Positions 9,834 through 20,875 of a stretch of DNA of 64,000 bases are shown here, one piece after another. Both the position numbers and the translations under genes were made by a program. The notes below the pieces were generated by a model. The model ran no database searches. It was given only the letters and a program-made list of their open reading frames with translations, and was not told where the DNA came from. Source of the DNA: Symbiodinium sp. CCMP2592 (taxonomy: Eukaryota; Sar; Dinophyceae; Suessiales; Symbiodiniaceae); contig CAJNDT010003090.1 of the NCBI GenBank assembly GCA_905221615.1, positions 62,001 to 126,000 of the forward strand, given 5' to 3'. The stretch's first letter is position 1. Each line of letters starts with the position of its first letter.

Positions 9834-10145
9834 CCAGCCACTCTGCACGTAGCTTTGCAGGTTGCACAGGGACCCGCCGTACCTCGCAGTCGCAAAAAGG
9901 TGCGAGAAAATAAAATCCACCACCCCACCCAGGTGGCCTCGCATGAATTTCGCATGTGGGCACACGTTTCAACAAAAGAAAAACACGCCTGCTCCAGAAA
10001 CGTGCCTGGCTGCCGGACTTGCAGTGTGCATGGCTCATTCTCACCATGGTCGTTGTTGTGCCTGCATATCCGCTGCCGCAGCCGTGGGGGCTAAATAGTA
10101 CTAGTATCTAATGGAAACACGCATGCGTTCCGCTTACTTCTTAGC
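9834..10145. other. Spacer between divergent LINE copies
   Basis: The sequence between the 3' ends of two convergent LINE copies contains a short A-rich run (GAGAAAATAAAATCC near 9902). This may be the remains of the + copy's tail. No gene was seen. Confidence 0.4.
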
Positions 10146-11375
10146 TCATGTCATTGAGTTTGCACCCTCGGTCGTAGCTTGGTGCTGAAGGACCCAAGAC
10201 CCTCCGACCTCGAGTGCAAGGACAACGAGCCGGCACTTTTGCGAGCGCACCGCACCAGCTCGGGCCCTGCGGGCAAGGCACACGGCGGCGCCATGGTACT
10301 GTCGCTGGTGCCGGCGCAGCGGGAGTTCATTTGCGATGACTTCGATGCGGCGGTCGTCGAGGCGCTCAGGGTGGATGTTGAGGTTGCGCACGAGGACATT
10401 GTTGGCAACGGTAGCCCCGGCCTCGCGGCAAACACGGCCAGCAGCTCGCTCGAGTGGGAGGCAGGCGGGGGCAAGCAGCGCGGTGGTTACCGAGGGGGTC
10501 AACGGGGCGACGGCAGCGACAGGCTGCAGCGTCGAGTGGCAAAGGCAAGCGGAGCCGACGGAGCAACAAAGCACGGAAGACAGGCGAGTCCAAAGTGAGC
10601 TAAGTGGCTGGAAGGCAAGGCAGTGAAAACGCTCGAAGCAAAAGGCTCAGACTGGGACTCGAGCAGGGCGAGGGAAGGAAGGTCAAGCGCTGCGCAGAAG
10701 CGGCCGGCGATGCTATCGTCTATAGCACGGGAGGCGAGCCGCTGCCATCCTCGAGTGGTGTCGACAGGCTCGTCGGGGTCTGCTGGAGCAACGGGTGGGT
10801 GCGGGGGCAGGTCGCCGAATCCAGGCGGTTGAAAGCCAGTGTCGCGGAGAAGGCGGACCGCACCGGCAAGGGAGCTCAAACAGCGGGGGAGTGAGGGGGC
10901 AGATGCTGCGTCATGAAGCAAGCGAGAGCACGGTGCTGCATTGAAAGGTGTTGGAGCTACGCAGCGACGTACTCGTCCGTTCCCAGGGGGCTGCCGAGGA
11001 CACGCAAACCACGGTCTTGCGGGGGAAGGGCTGGGTCACCAACCCAATTGGTGCACTCATCGGGAGGGGGCGGGAGATGGGGCGGGCGAACACCAGCAGA
11101 ATTCCAAACGCAGGTTTTGCCGGTATGGAGCCGGATGTATGTGCAAGGACGTGAACACTGGTGACATAGATGTCGTCAAGAAAAGCCCGCACACGCTCTT
11201 GGAAGGAGCGGAGCGCCGGTGCAAGTCCAAAGGCGAACAGCGCGGGCATAAGCGGATCGCCCTGCTCGCCACCCTCGGCCTGGGGCACGAGGTGGGTGAG
11301 GCCTTCATCGTCAGTCCAGACAAAGGAAGACGGAGCGCCAAACACAAATTATGCACACAGATTCGTCTTTGTTCT
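10146..11375 (-). pseudogene. LINE copy in reverse orientation, internally deleted
   Basis: Read leftwards it begins with the RT palm: GGEQGDPLMPALFAFGLAP near 11275 and RVRAFLDDIYVTS with the catalytic DD. The thumb follows only in part. The frame starting at 10921 then jumps to TGFQPPGFGDLP and GWQRLASRAIDDSIAGRF. The end carries RCRRPVDPLGNHRAACP, then AGATVANNVLVRNLNIHPERLDDRRIEVIANELPL in a third frame, with the family's RRIEV block present. Roughly 150 residues between palm and C-terminal domain appear to be deleted. It converges tail-to-tail with the copy at 8330-9833. Confidence 0.75.
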
Positions 11376-11576
11376 TCGCGAACTGGTGGAACCAATGGCG
11401 AAAACGGGTCGCCAGTACTAGTATTAGCGGTCGCCGACGGCCCGACTCCGCACCACTGCCGAAAACTCAAAAACAGAAGGAAATCCCAAGCTAGGAAACC
11501 GCTGATTTTCGCTGCGGCATGTGAAAACTAGTTATGAAATCGTAGCTGCTTTCCAACTGTTCAACCAAGATTCCCC

Positions 11577-11613
11577 GCAATGCGTTCTTCGTCCTTGCTA
11601 AGTAGGAGGGAAA
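11577..11613. repeat. Dispersed 37-bp motif, copy 1
   Basis: GCAATGCG-TT-CTTCGTCCTTGC followed by GTAGGAGGGAAA matches 58680-58716 at 33 of 37 positions by hand. The minus-strand translation of both copies gives FPSY-L/M-ARTK-N/P-AL. It may be part of a larger dispersed element. Confidence 0.6.
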
Positions 11614-11870
11614 GGATAACAAAAACCAAAGAACACAAAGCCACAAAACAAATCCAGAGGGATAAAAGCAAAATCCAGAGGAAATCCCAAACCAAAGAGC
11701 CAAAACCAAGCAATTCAAATCCCGCAGATGCCACGCCAAAGACACCTTTTGGGTTTGGTTTTTTTGGTTTTGGATCTCGGCCAGGATTTTGTTGTTTGTG
11801 TTTTGGTTTCTTTCGTTTCTTTGGTGTTGGATTTATTTGGCTTGCTTGGTTCTGGATTATTGTAGGTTTT
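11600..11870. other. Strand-asymmetric A/C-rich to T/G-rich tract
   Basis: About 145 bp rich in A and C (CCAAAACCAAG-type words) switches near 11745 to about 125 bp rich in T and G (TTTTTTGGTTTTGG-type words). The two halves can partly pair as an imperfect inverted repeat. Both strands show long open frames only because of this composition. Confidence 0.5.
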
Positions 11871-13330
11871 GGACACGGGCTTCTTGTTCGCAAAAGTAGC
11901 ACAACGCAGGGGCCGTTATTCCGACCCCAAACCCGTCACCACAGGGTCTAGGCCCGAAGCTCTGCAAGCCGCTGCCGAAAGCTGCAAGCACGCTGCCCGC
12001 CCCAAGCTTCTCCGGCGAGGACCTCTCAGGCGTCGCGTGTTCGCGTGCCCACACCAAAAAGCGCTGAAACCACGAGTCGTTCAAACTCAATCGCCCGGCT
12101 CGTTCGTCTTGGAACCCTGCAAGCTCCTGCTCCGGGCACGTCGCGGAGTTGCCACCCATGGCTGGTTCAGGCGATGGTGGCGTCTGCGAAGCGTAGCTGT
12201 GCACTCGTCGCCGGACCTTTGCCTGGAGCACTGCCTCTGCAGGAAATCCTGCACGATGCGCGCTCGCCCGTGCCAAGCTGGCAGCTGGCTGCCCATTCGT
12301 TGAGCCGCTGCAGCACAATGCAGCACACTAGTTCACAGGTGCATGGGGCTTTATCGGAAGGATTTCTGGACGGCTGCTCTCGGGTCTCGCGGCTGCACGG
12401 AACGCGATGAGCCGCAGCTGGGAGAGCTCCTGGCGGCGCCGCCCCAGCGGCCACTAGCGTCTATATGTTCACTCTTACGACCCAAAATCCGGACCGAAAC
12501 AGGAGTGGGGAAAAAGAGGAAGGTTACTTTCCGCGAGTATGGGAGATCTACAATGCCAGTTGGCTGCGATCGGCGCGACATCTGTGCCCGCCGAGTCAAT
12601 CAACACGGGATGCAGTTTCCCGTGTGCAACAGCCGTTTCGAGACGAAGTATCAGAAGAGACGAGGTTGAAGGGGTTTTGTAACAGTCAAACGGCAATGGG
12701 AACAACGGCGACTGTCCGAATGGAACTGCGCCGAGGCTGATCGAAATGGTGGCGCGGGGCGCGGCGGCGAAGACGAGAGTTAACCAAGGCTGGCACAGCG
12801 CAGCCATTAGGCATAGCTGGACAACAGTGTGAGCTTTGAGCCAAGCTGGCTTGAGCCAGTGTGCCACTGTCCATCCGCATGTTGTTTTTTTTGCATGCCT
12901 GGCGAGGTGGCTTTGATCAAATCAATTAGCACAAGCACAGGTTGCCAGAACAAGCAGAAAAGCTTGCTAGTACTGGGAGAAACTTGTCCAAGAAGGCTCA
13001 TGCAGCAAAGCTATCCAGTGTTTTTTTTCTCGCTTTTTGCCACGCAGAGCCCATGGACTATGGCCGATGCAGGGGAAGAAACGGAGGAGCGAAAGGCGTG
13101 TGTATCCGTAGTCATTTGCGCCAACGCCTTGTAGGAGGAAAACGAACTGCTTCAACCCGGTGCGAACCTGGCGTTGTGGGGAGCTGCAGCTGTTGAGGCG
13201 CTGCGCACAAGCTCTTGATCTGAACTGTCAAGCCGGCACTTTGCCTGCAGGTGCAAAACGATCCGAGTTCACAGTCCGCAGCTGCATCCTCACTGCGAGG
13301 TTGCATCTAAATCTCACCGGCCATGTATGT
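11871..13330. other. No assignable gene
   Basis: Open frames are present on both strands but none shows recognisable motifs, consistent coding bias or neighbours in register. Short exons of the DUF4116 gene could begin in the last few hundred bases; none was recognised. Confidence 0.4.
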
Positions 13331-13336
13331 CACACC

Positions 13337-16300
13337 CAGGTCGCCCATGCCGTGCAGAAGGATGGTCGCGCTTTGATTCACGCCACACCTGATTTGAAGG
13401 AACAGAAAGAGGCGCTTCCCCCCTCGGTGCGTTCCCTAACCTTGGCACAACTAATCACGAAACAGGTGGCATTGAAGGCGGTGGCTGCAGATGGCACTGC
13501 GCTTATGTTCGTCTCCGAAGACATGAAGCAAGACAAGGAGTCTGAGTGTTTTGCGCCGCCAAGCTTCATGCAGCTGGGATCACGCATCAAACACATTCAA
13601 AAAATCAGTAGCGGTGAGGCGGCGTCAACTCATGTCGATGCATGCTGTCATCAGACAGAGGCAACTTTCTACACAGTCTGACTTTGCTGGCGGGATAGTG
13701 CCTTGCGGCACGACACAGAATACCTTTGAAATGGAGAACCATGTTCGGGAAGGGCTCATCTTGCAAAGGACGTCGTGCTCGCGGCTGTGAGACAAGTCGG
13801 AACTGCCTTGCGTGCCTTGCCCAGCCTTGCGAGTAAGCACAGCTGCCACATGACTCCATCTGGTTTCGTCTGATACCGCAAATCGGGCTGCTGCTTTTTG
13901 CGAGGTTTGGCTGCTGAGCCACTGGCTGCCGACAGAGATGTCGTGTCTGACGTCGCATTGGTACATGGTGTCTGTTTGCGAGTTCCTCGTTTCTTTGTCG
14001 GCATTGGTCTTGGCATCTCTCGTCCAGGTTCTTGCGGCTGTGCGCCAGTGTGGACAAGCACTGAGACATGCTGCCGAAAATCTGCGTGACGACAAGGAGC
14101 ATCTTGTGGACCTTTTCTTCTGATCATGCTCGAGCTGTCACGAACTGCGGAAGGAGGTGTGCTCAGCAGCTGTGCAGCAGAACGGCCGAGCTTTGAAGCA
14201 CGCTTCGGAAAGACTCCGGGCCGACAAAGAAGTGGTTGATATGGCCATTGAAAATACAACAGCTGCTCGGATGGGAAAAGAAAAGTTTTCCTGTAAGAGC
14301 ATGCCTCCTGTTGCAAGACAGGAAGCTCTCCCCTATGCTGGGCCCGAGCTGAAAGAGGCGCATCCCACCAACTAGTTGCAGAAAGGCGTGTTCTTCTTCA
14401 CCGGGCAGGAATGGGAGAATGTGCTGACAGAGAGATGGAAAGCAGCCGGTCTTCACATTGAGCGGCGGTTAGCAGGACAAATAGTGAACCAGATTGCGAC
14501 CAACTGAGCCTCGAGGTTTCACCCTTGACTGTTCTGAACAGACTGAGAGAACGAAGAAGACCGACAGCACGAAAGCACAAGATGCGCGTGCACCACGCAT
14601 ATCGAACAGAGCGGTGCTCAGGGCCACGCGTTACAATTCTGCTTATGATAGCTTGATATCGCTTGTGCATAAAGCTTGTTTGCTTTTCCGGAGCCGCCAG
14701 CACTGTGTTCCCATAAATCGTCGCAGTAGTGCTATGGCAGATGGTTGAACATGCAGTCCGTGACTTCCAGTCAGCACTGCAGCAGCTGAATGCCACCAGC
14801 GGCAAGCCAGCCAGCTTTGGTTGCAGTGCCAACTGCCAAATCTGAAGCCAAGCTCAATGATTTTGCATGTATGTGCTTGGCAATGACAATTTTGAACTGC
14901 TGGGTATTGTTTTCATCCGGAGGAAGAGTTCGTTGAGCCTGCTGGGTCTGCTGGGCGCCCACGATCTGCAAGCCAACTGAGGTGCACAGCTTGTGTTGGA
15001 GAATAACAGTCCGGTGCAAACTGGTGCCGGATCGCTGTGGTCGCAGAGGCCAACTTTGCACCTTGCCATGTACGAGGGGTGTTCATGTGCAGGTGCAAGT
15101 GCCCGCTCTTTTTTGTGTCGGTTGCGTGCCTAAAGAACGGGAGACGGACCCCGGCCCCCTCCTTTTTCCTCCTCTCCCAGCCGACAAGTGGGGAAGACAC
15201 ACGGAGAAATTTACTAGAGTAGAGCAGGGTTGGTAAGACTAGGCCTAGGCGCTGCATCAACTTAAGGAGTCGTCCAAGGGCCAGAAGGTAAAGGAAAATT
15301 CGGGCCCAACGTCAACACTGTGTTTGACGCTGTTTGCACAGTGCCTTGGGTTACCGTTCGTGGACCAACAAGGACATGCTGCGGGTTCGGAGTTCTGTGA
15401 TTGATTCTGCTGATACGATGAGTGGTCCTGCAAGTGCCTCATTTCCTCATGTGCGCAAAAGCATGCAGACGAGAATCTCTCTGCCCTGCCCCGAATCCCC
15501 TCTACTGTAGCTGTAGCTTTGGTAGCCACCTCTCAAGGCAGGGTGTCCAGACAGCTGTGCGCATGCTGTGCGCCTGCGACTTCTCCCCACCAGGTATTTC
15601 GATTTCGACGAGCTTGATGAGGAGGAAATTGGTCGACCACCCGTGGCGGCAACAATGGCAAGTGAAAGACAAGCGACTTCGACACGAAGGCGAAGCATGA
15701 GCAATGTGCACAATTCCTTCGTGTGAGAACAGAGCAAGCAAATTTCAGGCTTTTCGAGGGCACCGTGACGTTGCAGATCGTTGCAGTTCCTGAGCCGCAA
15801 GCTGTGCAAACACCTGCTGCCAACGGCCGCATGGTGTAGCCAGCAATATTGCAAACTTGCGCGTCAAGCGTCCTATAGTAATACTTCCTGGAGTGCCCAA
15901 AGTTGGTGTTGTGCGGCTTCGGAATCAGTAGAGCCTGGACAGAGACGAGGACACTTCGCATTTTGTCCCCGTTACGATCCACCCGCCACGGCTTCGTTTG
16001 GGATGCCCTGAATTCTGCGTCTCGTAGCCCGTTGATGGCAGCCTGTTTGGTGCACCTGCCCGATTCAGGGCACTTGTAGATGTCGAACCATCCAGAACAG
16101 GCCGTGCAGCGAGTCTGCATGCATGAACGTTGCTGAAGCAATCACGTCAGTGTTCTTCCCTGGCGACTTCGGACAGTCGCAGCCCGAGGCGATGACTGGG
16201 GTCCAGGTATGTTCGTTGGTGAATACGGCACTGAGTTGTACCATCTGGGATGTTAAGGCGGGCTTCCGCCTTTTGTGGATGTGTGTGTATGTGTGTGTGT

Positions 16301-17272
16301 GTGATAAAGTATCCGCCCACTGAGCGGGACAGTGCCCTGGGACAGGAGCGCATCGAGCGCAAGGAAGGGACGAAACTCAGCGCGCAGAAGTTGCTTTGTG
16401 CCAATGGCCAGGCTCTGACATGACATACATGATAAGCTTGGCGCGGTGCCCTTCTTCAGTTTTTGGATGTATTTGGCGGAGTTGGAGGTTGCGCACGACG
16501 ACGCCATTCTCGCAGATGTGGTGGACCACGGGCAGCCGGAGCTCAGCCTTGTCCGCTCTCCCCCTGTCTGGGCTGGAGACATGGAAGCAGTATTCATAGC
16601 CCGAATGCCTTTTCATATGAGCACTGGAGCAGACCCGGGGTGAATTGAGAGTTGGCATATTGTGCACCAAGGACTGCTGGCGAGTATCGCAGCTGGGGAA
16701 GTTCAGCTTGAGGAACTTGACGAGGGCACGCAGCGCGCAAAGCAGCAAGAAAGCCTCAAGGTGTGATGTGGGCTCAGGTGCACGCAGCGATCGGGCCATC
16801 GTTCTCGCAGCGGTGCACGCAAGTCAAGGCAGAGCCCTCGCTCATGCTCGAAGCTTGGAAATGAGGTGTTGCCTTGCCTGCCTGTCGTCCGGCTATAGTG
16901 TAAGGCATCTCCTACACTACGTGGCGACAAGGCATGTTCAGCCGCGGCAAGGGCATGATGGTGGCATGAAGCATGCCAGCATATTGGAGCTGTTGTAGCA
17001 GGAAATGGTCACCGAAGCGGTGAAGCGGAACGGGCTTTCCCTGCGGCATGCTAGCTCGTCACTGCGAGCAGACCGCAACTCGCTTCAGTGACTCAGTGGT
17101 TTCCTTGCTTCAAACCATCTATGCCTTCCGGTTGCGGTGTGTGAAAGTCGCAAATGGCTTGCGCACATTTCGAGGTGATATCGTTCTGACGGCTATTCGG
17201 GAGTGCCCGTTGGCCTTGGAATTTGCAGGTGACGCGCTGCGGAAAGACCATGATTTCATAGTCAACGCGGTG
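13337..17272 (+). CDS. DUF4116 repeat protein, multi-exon (partial model)
   Basis: Many very short exons each encode about one 24-25 residue repeat of the DUF4116 family (role unknown). The repeats read V-x-x-A-V-x-x-x-G-x-A-L-x-x-A-x-x-x-L-x-x-D-K-E. Recognised units are QVAHAVQKDGRALIHATPDL (13337-13411), VALKAVAADGTALMFVSEDM (13466-13540), DVVLAAVRQVGTALRAL (about 13768-13826), VLAAVRQCGQALRHAAENLR (14028-14096), EVCSAAVQQNGRALKHASER (14154-14233), EALPYAGPELKE (about 14322), AIVLAAVHASQGRALAHA (about 16796) and DIVLTAIRECPLALEFAGDA (17177-17272). Removing 13412-13465 or 14097-14153 joins neighbours exactly in register (QKE|VALKAV and DDK|EVCSAAV). Start and full exon list are unknown. Similar exons recur at 22.8-23.4 kb. 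Confidence 0.8.
13412..13465 (+). other. 54-nt GC-AG intron between DUF4116 repeats
   Basis: The exon ends AAAGAG, the intron begins GCGCTT and ends AAACAG, and the next exon begins GTGGCATTG. Removal makes the two repeats continuous. A CTAAC word lies at about 13436-13440, near the middle of the intron, as for a branch point. Confidence 0.7.
14097..14153 (+). other. 57-nt GA-AG intron between DUF4116 repeats
   Basis: The exon ends GACAAG, the intron begins GAGCATC and ends CGGAAG, and the next exon begins GAGGTGTGC. The joined reading DDK|EVCSAAV matches the repeat consensus. Confidence 0.65.
16279..16303. repeat. (GT)n microsatellite
   Basis: Short GTGTGTATGTGTGTGTGTG tract with no coding meaning. 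Confidence 0.85.
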
Positions 17273-18065
17273 CGGGTGTCGGCCCGGGCGGCTGGATGTG
17301 TTACAGAGGCGATCGCTGGGCCATGCTTGTCTCGGGCGCATTGTGACTATGGAGATGCAAATGGCAGTTATTACGGGGTACCTACAGCGGGCATGCACAG
17401 CAGCCACGGGGAAGATTCGGGAAAAAATGGGCGGGCTAGAAAGGTGAAGAAAAGGAGTTGGACTGTTGAGTTACAAGACCTGGCAGAGACGTCCGGTTGG
17501 GCACAAAACGAGATTGCAACAGAAGGTGGTGTTGCGGTTGTCGGATTTTTTTCCAAGCAGAGCCTCATGCTTGGCATGCTGCCCTTTGTGAGCTGACTGT
17601 GCGAGCTGTGCCGGTGACATGACATGACCCGAGGTTTGCAGCATGACTGTAACGAGATGTGTGCACTTTCAGTATGTGCGGCGGGCACTCCATGACAGGA
17701 GCTGCAGAGAAACGGGTCCTTCGCCGGTGAGCTGCTGTCCGCCTTTCCAGCTGTCTTTGCCCACCTGCCTCCGCAGTTGCGCAGATCGCGAGAGACTTGC
17801 CATTTTTGCTTTCGCTTAGACAACAGAACGGGGGGCTTTGCATGCAGCGTCCAATCAAAGCAGAACCCTTGCACGAGTGAGGTTCTGTCGAAGCCCACGG
17901 GCACAGAAATTTTCGTTACCTGCAGTGGTATCCTGTGAGGGTTAAACGGCGCATGCGACCTGAACGGGTTGGGCTGGCTAGTTCGGTCTCACGCTCTTGC
18001 TCAGAATGTTTGGTCATGGAAATCTCGCGGTACATCGGGCAAACTGAAGAAGCGCCGCAGATGGT

Positions 18066-18067
<2 letters not shown>

Positions 18068-18107
<40 letters not shown>
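18068..18107. repeat. (GA)20 microsatellite
   Basis: Uninterrupted AG dinucleotide run of about 40 bp at the left edge of the repeat-rich block 17.9-22.7 kb. The long minus-strand SLSLSL frames here are artefacts of it. Confidence 0.9.
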
Positions 18108-18108
<1 letters not shown>

Positions 18109-18258
18109 CAGACAAAGAGCGTTTCCAGCAGCTGCTGGCCAAAGCAGACGGGCCGTGAGGACGCGACCGGGTGGCGACGGGGGGGGAGACCCACGGCGGC
18201 CGCATACGAGCACATAGACGGACACCCAACCAGGGGGAGCAAGTTCAGGAGGACCGCA

Positions 18259-19133
18259 ATGGTGGAGCGACTTTCCACTGGACCAGGTGGTGGAGTGGAA
18301 GGGGAGGTGGAACGCCTTCTTCGTGAGCTTGGGGGGCTATTTGCCTCCAATCACATGGCCACCCCAGCTCCCCCTCTCGGCCGACACTTACCTGCACATG
18401 CGGTACCTCACTCGGAGTCTGGGTCGGGGAGGTGCTGCCAAAAGGGGCGGACATAGGGCCCAGTACGGCGGGGCTTCGCAAGGGTCCGCCAAACAGCCAT
18501 TAGGGGGAAAAGGCCGGGTTCATGTCCGAAGGGGTTGCCTTCCTGGTCGAGCCCATGCAGTGGCTCATGCGAGTTCGCAGGACCCCAAAGCCCAACGAGG
18601 GGGAGCAAGGAGCCACCACACTCGTTCTGGGGTTTTACATACTCAGTTGGCACCAAATTGCGGCCCTGGTGGCGGGGGTAATGGATGAGGCCCCAATTGC
18701 ACCCACCACGGGGGAACTCCTGGAAATCCTGGAGCTGGTCCAGGCGGGAGCGGCGCTGCTACAAGGAGCCAAACGGAGCCACAACTGGCAACAAACCCAT
18801 TGGGCGGAGGATGGCGCGGAGGAGGCGGAGGCCCTGCTGCACACACTAGTCACTAATCACTACCATGAGCCAACAGAGGGGAGAAGCAGCCTCGCCATTT
18901 TCCGGAACTTGCTGGACGAAGCAGCCAAGGGGGTGGGGAAGCCAACACACCCAGCCGAGGCAACGCCGCGGAGGGGGGGCCGACCCGCCAGACCCACGGC
19001 TGGTAAACGCAGCCAAGGCGAGGCTACCTGGGGGTGCTGCGCATTACCCACCCGGACTCCTTCGGCTACACCTGAGTGGGGTGAGCGTAGGCGCAGCTTC
19101 ACCAACCCCACCTCCCTACACCAAAACGACTAG
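18259..19133 (+). CDS. Unrecognised ORF block, possibly mobile-element derived
   Basis: Two frames follow each other on the + strand. The first (18287 on) reads WKGRWNAFFVSLGGYLPPITW. A frame with one TAG near 18500 then continues as a 203-residue open frame at 18522-19133 containing LVEPMQWLMRVRRTPKPNEG, LGFYILSWHQIAALVAGVMD and ELLEILELVQAGAALLQGAK. The composition is more protein-like than that of neighbouring chance frames, with regular hydrophobic spacing and a basic proline-rich tail. No family was recognised. It lies within the repeat block, so a gag-like or ORF1-like transposon protein is plausible. It is broken by at least one stop. Confidence 0.35.
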
Positions 19134-19173
19134 CGCGGGCCCTAAGTAGCGATTAGCTCAGGCCGGGGTAGCG

Positions 19174-19540
19174 GTGATGTCGAGCTACATGCTGGTCAAG
19201 GGGGGCAGGGTGCTGAAGACTGCTCGCCGATGCCAGGCACAAACCGTCCTGTTCTTGCAGTGGTTGTGCAGGGTGTTAGGGGGGATAGTTCGTACCACAG
19301 GCTGTAGTACTGTGTTTTATGCACCAGTTGGAAGGGACGGCGAAGACCTGGCAGTGCCCAGAGTAGCAGGTTTGGGGGGTGGGAAGGTGAAGGCAGTGCA
19401 GTTGCGCAAGGTTCAGTTCGGGATCAGATGGGGAGGCAGGTCAGGTGGGGTTAAGGAAAAGATGTTCACGCTGCGTGGGGGTACAGAGCCCACTGCAGAT
19501 CACCGGGGGTGGAGCCCCCCGAAGCAACGGAAGTGATGGA
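19174..19540 (+). other. G-rich open frame of unknown nature
   Basis: A 120-residue open frame in G-rich sequence with no recognisable motif. It follows the ORF block at 18.3-19.1 kb by 40 bp in the same orientation and could belong to the same decayed element. Chance is equally likely. Confidence 0.2.
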
Positions 19541-19876
19541 ACAGACAATGATGAACTGTTGCAGCCCACTCTATAGTCGTCGGTAGTTCTTGTGCAGGAG
19601 CTTCGCAGCTACGCAAGGTTGAAGTCCCGGCAACGCGCCACTCCCGTGACTCCCGTGTAGCAGGACTGGAGAGACCTCGGATGACCCACCTGAAGCTTGC
19701 GGGTTTGGCAGGTCATGGTCTTAGAAGGGGTGTTTTGGGGGGACGGGGTAAGCAAGCTCAAGTGGGGGAACGAGCCTTTCTCTCAACCCCGGAAGGGGCC
19801 ACTCGACCTGAGGATGTCGCGGACCGTTGTGGGGGTACACCTTGGGGTTAGGGTCCTCCGGGGCCCAGACCCCTCA

Positions 19877-19893
19877 GCAAGCAAGCAAGCAAG

Positions 19894-19926
<33 letters not shown>
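19877..19926. repeat. (CAAG)n followed by (GA)n cassette, copy 1
   Basis: Five GCAA/CAAG units pass directly into about 15 AG dinucleotides. A GC-rich hairpin (19945-19962) and a full spliced-leader sequence (19994-20015) follow within 70 bp. Confidence 0.85.
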
Positions 19927-19929
<3 letters not shown>

Positions 19930-19944
19930 GGGGGCCATGTGCCC

Positions 19945-19962
19945 GGGGCGTTTCGAAGCCCC
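19945..19962. other. GC-rich hairpin
   Basis: GGGGC, an 8-nt loop containing TTCGAA, then GCCCC. This is a perfect 5-bp stem. Confidence 0.6.
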
Positions 19963-19993
19963 GCATGCCCTGAAGAAGAAGAGAGCGAGAGAG

Positions 19994-20015
19994 ACCGTAG
20001 CCATTTTGGCTCAAG
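19994..20015 (+). other. Dinoflagellate spliced-leader relic, full length
   Basis: All 22 positions match the conserved dinoflagellate trans-spliced leader (D-CCGTAGCC-ATTTTGGCTCAAG, with D = A here). The leader is normally added to mRNA, so its presence in genomic DNA marks reinsertion of a processed transcript. No GT donor, Sm site or other feature of an SL RNA gene follows it (next bases TCATT). Downstream sequence to about 20240 is an open frame without a recognised product. Confidence 0.93.
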
Positions 20016-20520
20016 TCATTTGCCGCGTCCTCTTCCGGGGGGGTGCGCTCGGCAGTGGCCCTGCGGGTAGGGAGAGTGTGGCTTCTCCTGGCCTGGGGGT
20101 GCCCGAGCGCTGCCATAGCTTTGGGAGTCGACCGGGACCGGAGGGCAAGTCTGCTGAACTACGCGTCTTCATCGCGGGGGCCCTGTACCGTGAGATCGGT
20201 GACCTCGGTCGACCTCGTGAACCGTTGAAAGGGGGGCATTGACACCCATTACTTGACCAAATTTGACCAATACAGTACCCGGCTGGAGTGAGCGTGACAC
20301 TTATGCGGGGCACCGAGCATGCACACTTCCGGCGGGGGGAGAAGTGGAGAAAGCTGAGGAGGTGCAGGATTGAAAAGAGGGATCCAAACAGGCGACACCA
20401 AGGACAAGTCTGAGACAAAGGAGACAAGGACAGCTGACAACAGTGAGCGAGGGCGAGCAAGGAGCGTCGCGATCATAAAGATCGGCACCTCTTCTTTTTC
20501 GTACAGATCTTTCCAACAAG

Positions 20521-20715
20521 GTTCGTAGAGAGACGACTCTTCATTCCGTCCATACAGATCATTTCAACAGGGTTCGTAGAGAGACGACCCTACCCTTTCC
20601 TTTCACGCTTTTCAATCCGGGGATCGTAAAGAGACGGCCTCATGCAAGCTTTTACAGGGAACGTAAAGAGACGTCGGCCTGTACCAACTTCATTTTTTCT
20701 GGCACGTACAGAGGT
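20521..20715. repeat. Tandem repeat with GTAGAGAGACG core, about 50-bp period
   Basis: Cores occur at 20521-20536 (GTTCGTAGAGAGACGA), 20572-20587 (GTTCGTAGAGAGACGA), 20622-20638 (GATCGTAAAGAGACGGC) and 20659-20675 (AACGTAAAGAGACGTC), with a decayed fifth near 20704. Spacing is close to 50 bp for the first three. Pyrimidine-rich sequence lies between the cores. Confidence 0.75.
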
Positions 20716-20788
20716 CAAGGGGCCACATGGTGTTCTCTCTTGTGGGAAGGGTAACAGGCACATCCGGGGGAACGCGGGAAACACTCAT

Positions 20789-20875
20789 CCCCGAAGGGGG
20801 CGCATGCCTGCATGTGCTCATACCCCTTGGCAAGCAAGCAAGCAAGAGAGACAGAGAGCGGGAGAGAGAGAAAGA
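20789..20875. repeat. Hairpin plus (CAAG)n plus (GA)n cassette, copy 2
   Basis: CCCC-GAA-GGGG (20789-20799) is followed by a GCATGC-rich stretch, then GCAAGCAAGCAAGCAAG and an impure GA tract. This tract runs directly into the spliced-leader relic at 20876. Confidence 0.75.

Noticed and set aside
13605..14316. Minus-strand frames of 156-186 residues opposite the DUF4116 exons
   Set aside because: They are shadows of the + strand repeats, which match a family and join at splice sites. The minus frames match nothing.
19994..20060. Spliced-leader RNA gene
   Set aside because: No GT donor follows the leader, and no Sm-site or stem-loops of an SL RNA are seen. A retroposed leader fits better.
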